Part shown: positions 29,921 through 31,209 of the stretch, piece after piece
How positions within the stretch are numbered: the first letter of the stretch is position 1
Layout: each line of letters opens with the position of its first letter
Source: DATDRQ01 sp035291645
Lineage (GTDB): Bacteria; Chloroflexota; Anaerolineae; Anaerolineales; UBA4823
Assembly (NCBI GenBank): GCA_035291645.1
Contig: DATDRQ010000144.1
Coordinates: 1 to 31,209, forward strand
Direction: 5' to 3'
DNA: 31,209 bases
Made by a program: the position numbers and the translations under genes
Notes under the pieces: generated by a model
Told to the model about the DNA's origin: nothing
Databases searched by the model: none
The model's input: only the letters and a program-made list of their open reading frames with translations

Positions 29921-30706
29921 GTGGTGGAAATATATATCGGGACCATGGGTTTTAGTTACAAAGACTGGGAACCTGCTTTTTACCCAAAAGGTCTGCCGGC
30001 AGGCGAGTACCTGGGATATTACAGCGGTTTTTTCAACTCGGTCGAAGTCGATTCGACTTTTTACGGCATCCCGCGCCTGAGCAGCCTGGAGCGTTGGGCT
30101 TCGCTCACCCCGGATGATTTTCTGATCTGCGCCAAGACCCCGAAGGCGATCACCCATGAGGCAGGCTTGACAAACGTTGAAAAAGAGATGAAAGCCTTCC
30201 TGGAAGTCATGCAGCAGCTTGGCCCGAAGCTGGGTGTGATCTTGATCCAGTTACCTCCCTCGTTCAAAGCCACGCAAGCCCCCTTCCTGGCCGAATTCCT
30301 GGGCTACCTGCCTGGAGATGTGCGCTACGCAGTTGAATTCCGCAACCGCACATGGTACACTCCTGAAACAGTGGCGCTGCTCTCCTCCCACCAGGTGTGC
30401 TGGGCTGCGACCGAGTACGGGCAATTACCGAAGAAGGTGGAAGCTACCACGGATTTCCAATATATCCGCTTGATCGGCCAGCACCGGCGGTTTAGCCTCC
30501 ACGACCGTGTGCAGATGGATGTGCTCACAAACTTGAACTGGTGGCGCGACCGCATCCTGGAGCTGCCGGACAAGGTTCAGAAGATTTACGGTTTCTTCAA
30601 TAATGACTATTCAGGTCACGCTCCAGCCACTGCGCTCAAGTTCATGGAAATGATCGGCCTACGCCCCGCGGGGACGCAGCCTCCGCAGCAAGGCCGCCTG
30701 TTCTAA
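29921..30706 (+). CDS. DUF72-family protein (YecE-like TIM barrel)
   Basis: A 261-residue DUF72 protein. Family marks are IYIGTMGFSYKDWEPAFYPKGLP near the start, YSGFFNSVEVDSTFYGIP, FLICAKTPKAITH, LGVILIQLPPSF, YAVEFRNRTWY and YGFFNNDYSGHAPATALKFMEMIGL near the end. Its biochemical role is not settled. It starts with GTG at 29921 (a second GTG follows), with AGGT about 7-9 bases upstream. It is transcribed away from the grx-phoB unit and reads toward the heme A synthase gene 44 bases on. Confidence 0.88.
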   Translation: MVEIYIGTMGFSYKDWEPAFYPKGLPAGEYLGYYSGFFNSVEVDSTFYGIPRLSSLERWASLTPDDFLICAKTPKAITHEAGLTNVEKEMKAFLEVMQQLGPKLGVILIQLPPSFKATQAPFLAEFLGYLPGDVRYAVEFRNRTWYTPETVALLSSHQVCWAATEYGQLPKKVEATTDFQYIRLIGQHRRFSLHDRVQMDVLTNLNWWRDRILELPDKVQKIYGFFNNDYSGHAPATALKFMEMIGLRPAGTQPPQQGRLF

Positions 30707-30750
30707 TCGATAATCGTCTACATTAACTTCTATCCTGCTAAAGGAGTCGG

Positions 30751-31209
30751 ATGTCTTTCCGGAATCTAAGCCGGTTTGCAAAATATGCCTGGTTCGTGCT
30801 TGCCTGGAACCTGGGCGTGATCTTGTTCGGAGCTTTCGTGCGCGCCTCCGGCTCGGGGGCCGGTTGTGGCAGCCACTGGCCGTTTTGTAACGGTGAAGTC
30901 ATCCCTCGGGCGGCGCGGACCGAGACGTTGATCGAGTTTACCCACCGCACGACGAGTGGTGTAGCTCTTGTGCTGATCCTGTTTATGTTTATCTGGGCCT
31001 GGCGGCTATTTCAAAAGGGTCACCCGGTGCGGTCAGGCGCCATGCTATCGATGGTGTTTATTGTGACAGAGGCGCTGCTCGGCGCCGGGTTGGTCCTGTT
31101 CGAGCTCGTGGCAGAGAATGATTCCGTGGCCCGGGCGTTATCCGGATCTTTTCACCTGGTGAACACCTTTCTCCTGCTGGCTTCGCTTTCCTTGACCGGC
31201 TGGTGGGCG
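30751..31209 (+). CDS. ctaA: Heme A synthase (CtaA/COX15 family), 3' end beyond the window
   Basis: The first 153 residues are in view and the frame runs off the window. The protein begins MSFRNLSRFAKYAW, followed by TM1 and the loop VRASGSGAGCGSHWPFCNG with two Cys, then EFTHRTTSGVALVLI with a conserved His, TM2 and TM3, and SGSFHLVNTFLLL with another His. This is the CtaA/COX15 pattern: haem O to haem A for aa3-type oxidase. AAGGAG stands 4 bases before the ATG. Presence suggests aerobic respiration with cytochrome aa3. The symbol is by family. Confidence 0.9.
   Translation, partial: MSFRNLSRFAKYAWFVLAWNLGVILFGAFVRASGSGAGCGSHWPFCNGEVIPRAARTETLIEFTHRTTSGVALVLILFMFIWAWRLFQKGHPVRSGAMLSMVFIVTEALLGAGLVLFELVAENDSVARALSGSFHLVNTFLLLASLSLTGWWA

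Overview
The window reads as ordinary bacterial chromosome (about 55-58% GC by eye), probably from an Anaerolineae-like member of Chloroflexota. This placement rests on gene content and order (SufC-B-D-x-S-U-Rieske with a divergent SufR, a long PstA, a membrane-anchored parvulin with a Thr/Pro linker) and is inference, because no rRNA is present. No insertion sequence, prophage, CRISPR array, tRNA or rRNA was seen.

Layout. 1-2202: the 3' part of smc (+), ending at a bidirectional terminator. 2291-4851 (-): rpsF, ssb and rpsR, then a parvulin-type foldase. 5096-6096 (-): sufR and a SufT/MIP18-like gene, divergent from the SUF operon at 6412-12585 (+), which holds sufC, sufB, sufD, a 98-residue unknown, sufS, sufU and a Rieske gene. 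The divergent region has two near-consensus promoters, each with a near-identical palindrome next to its -35 box. 12582-19455 (-): a six-gene cassette described below. 19456-20155: a sparse region with a decayed gene. 20156-25621 (-): pstS, pstC, pstA, pstB, phoU and arsC. 25766-29781 (-): glutaredoxin, phoB-like regulator, phoR-like kinase and chrA. 29921-30706 (+): a DUF72 gene. 30751 to the end (+): the 5' part of a heme A synthase gene.

The most interesting part is 12582-19455. In transcription order it encodes a small two-TM zinc-ribbon protein; a secreted-then-anchored DUF2207-like protein whose cytoplasmic end is a Cys-Ala repeat (CACACACAGCACACAGGGR); a radical SAM/SPASM enzyme with an N-terminal PqqD/RRE-like domain; an M20 metallopeptidase; a second copy of the radical SAM protein that has lost every cluster cysteine; and a methyltransferase. 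Gaps are 10-60 bases or overlaps. I infer a RiPP-like protein-modification system whose substrate would be the Cys-Ala tail of a membrane protein, with a radical SAM pseudoenzyme as partner.

Other points: a PhoP-type TTAACA-like hexamer array with 11-base phasing lies just upstream of the pstS -10 box and fits the PhoB/PhoR pair encoded next door. The phosphate genes are grouped with arsenate (arsC) and chromate (chrA) functions and a glutaredoxin. An approximately 80-base intergenic repeat occurs twice, each copy starting at the TAA stop of a gene (rpsF and phoB).
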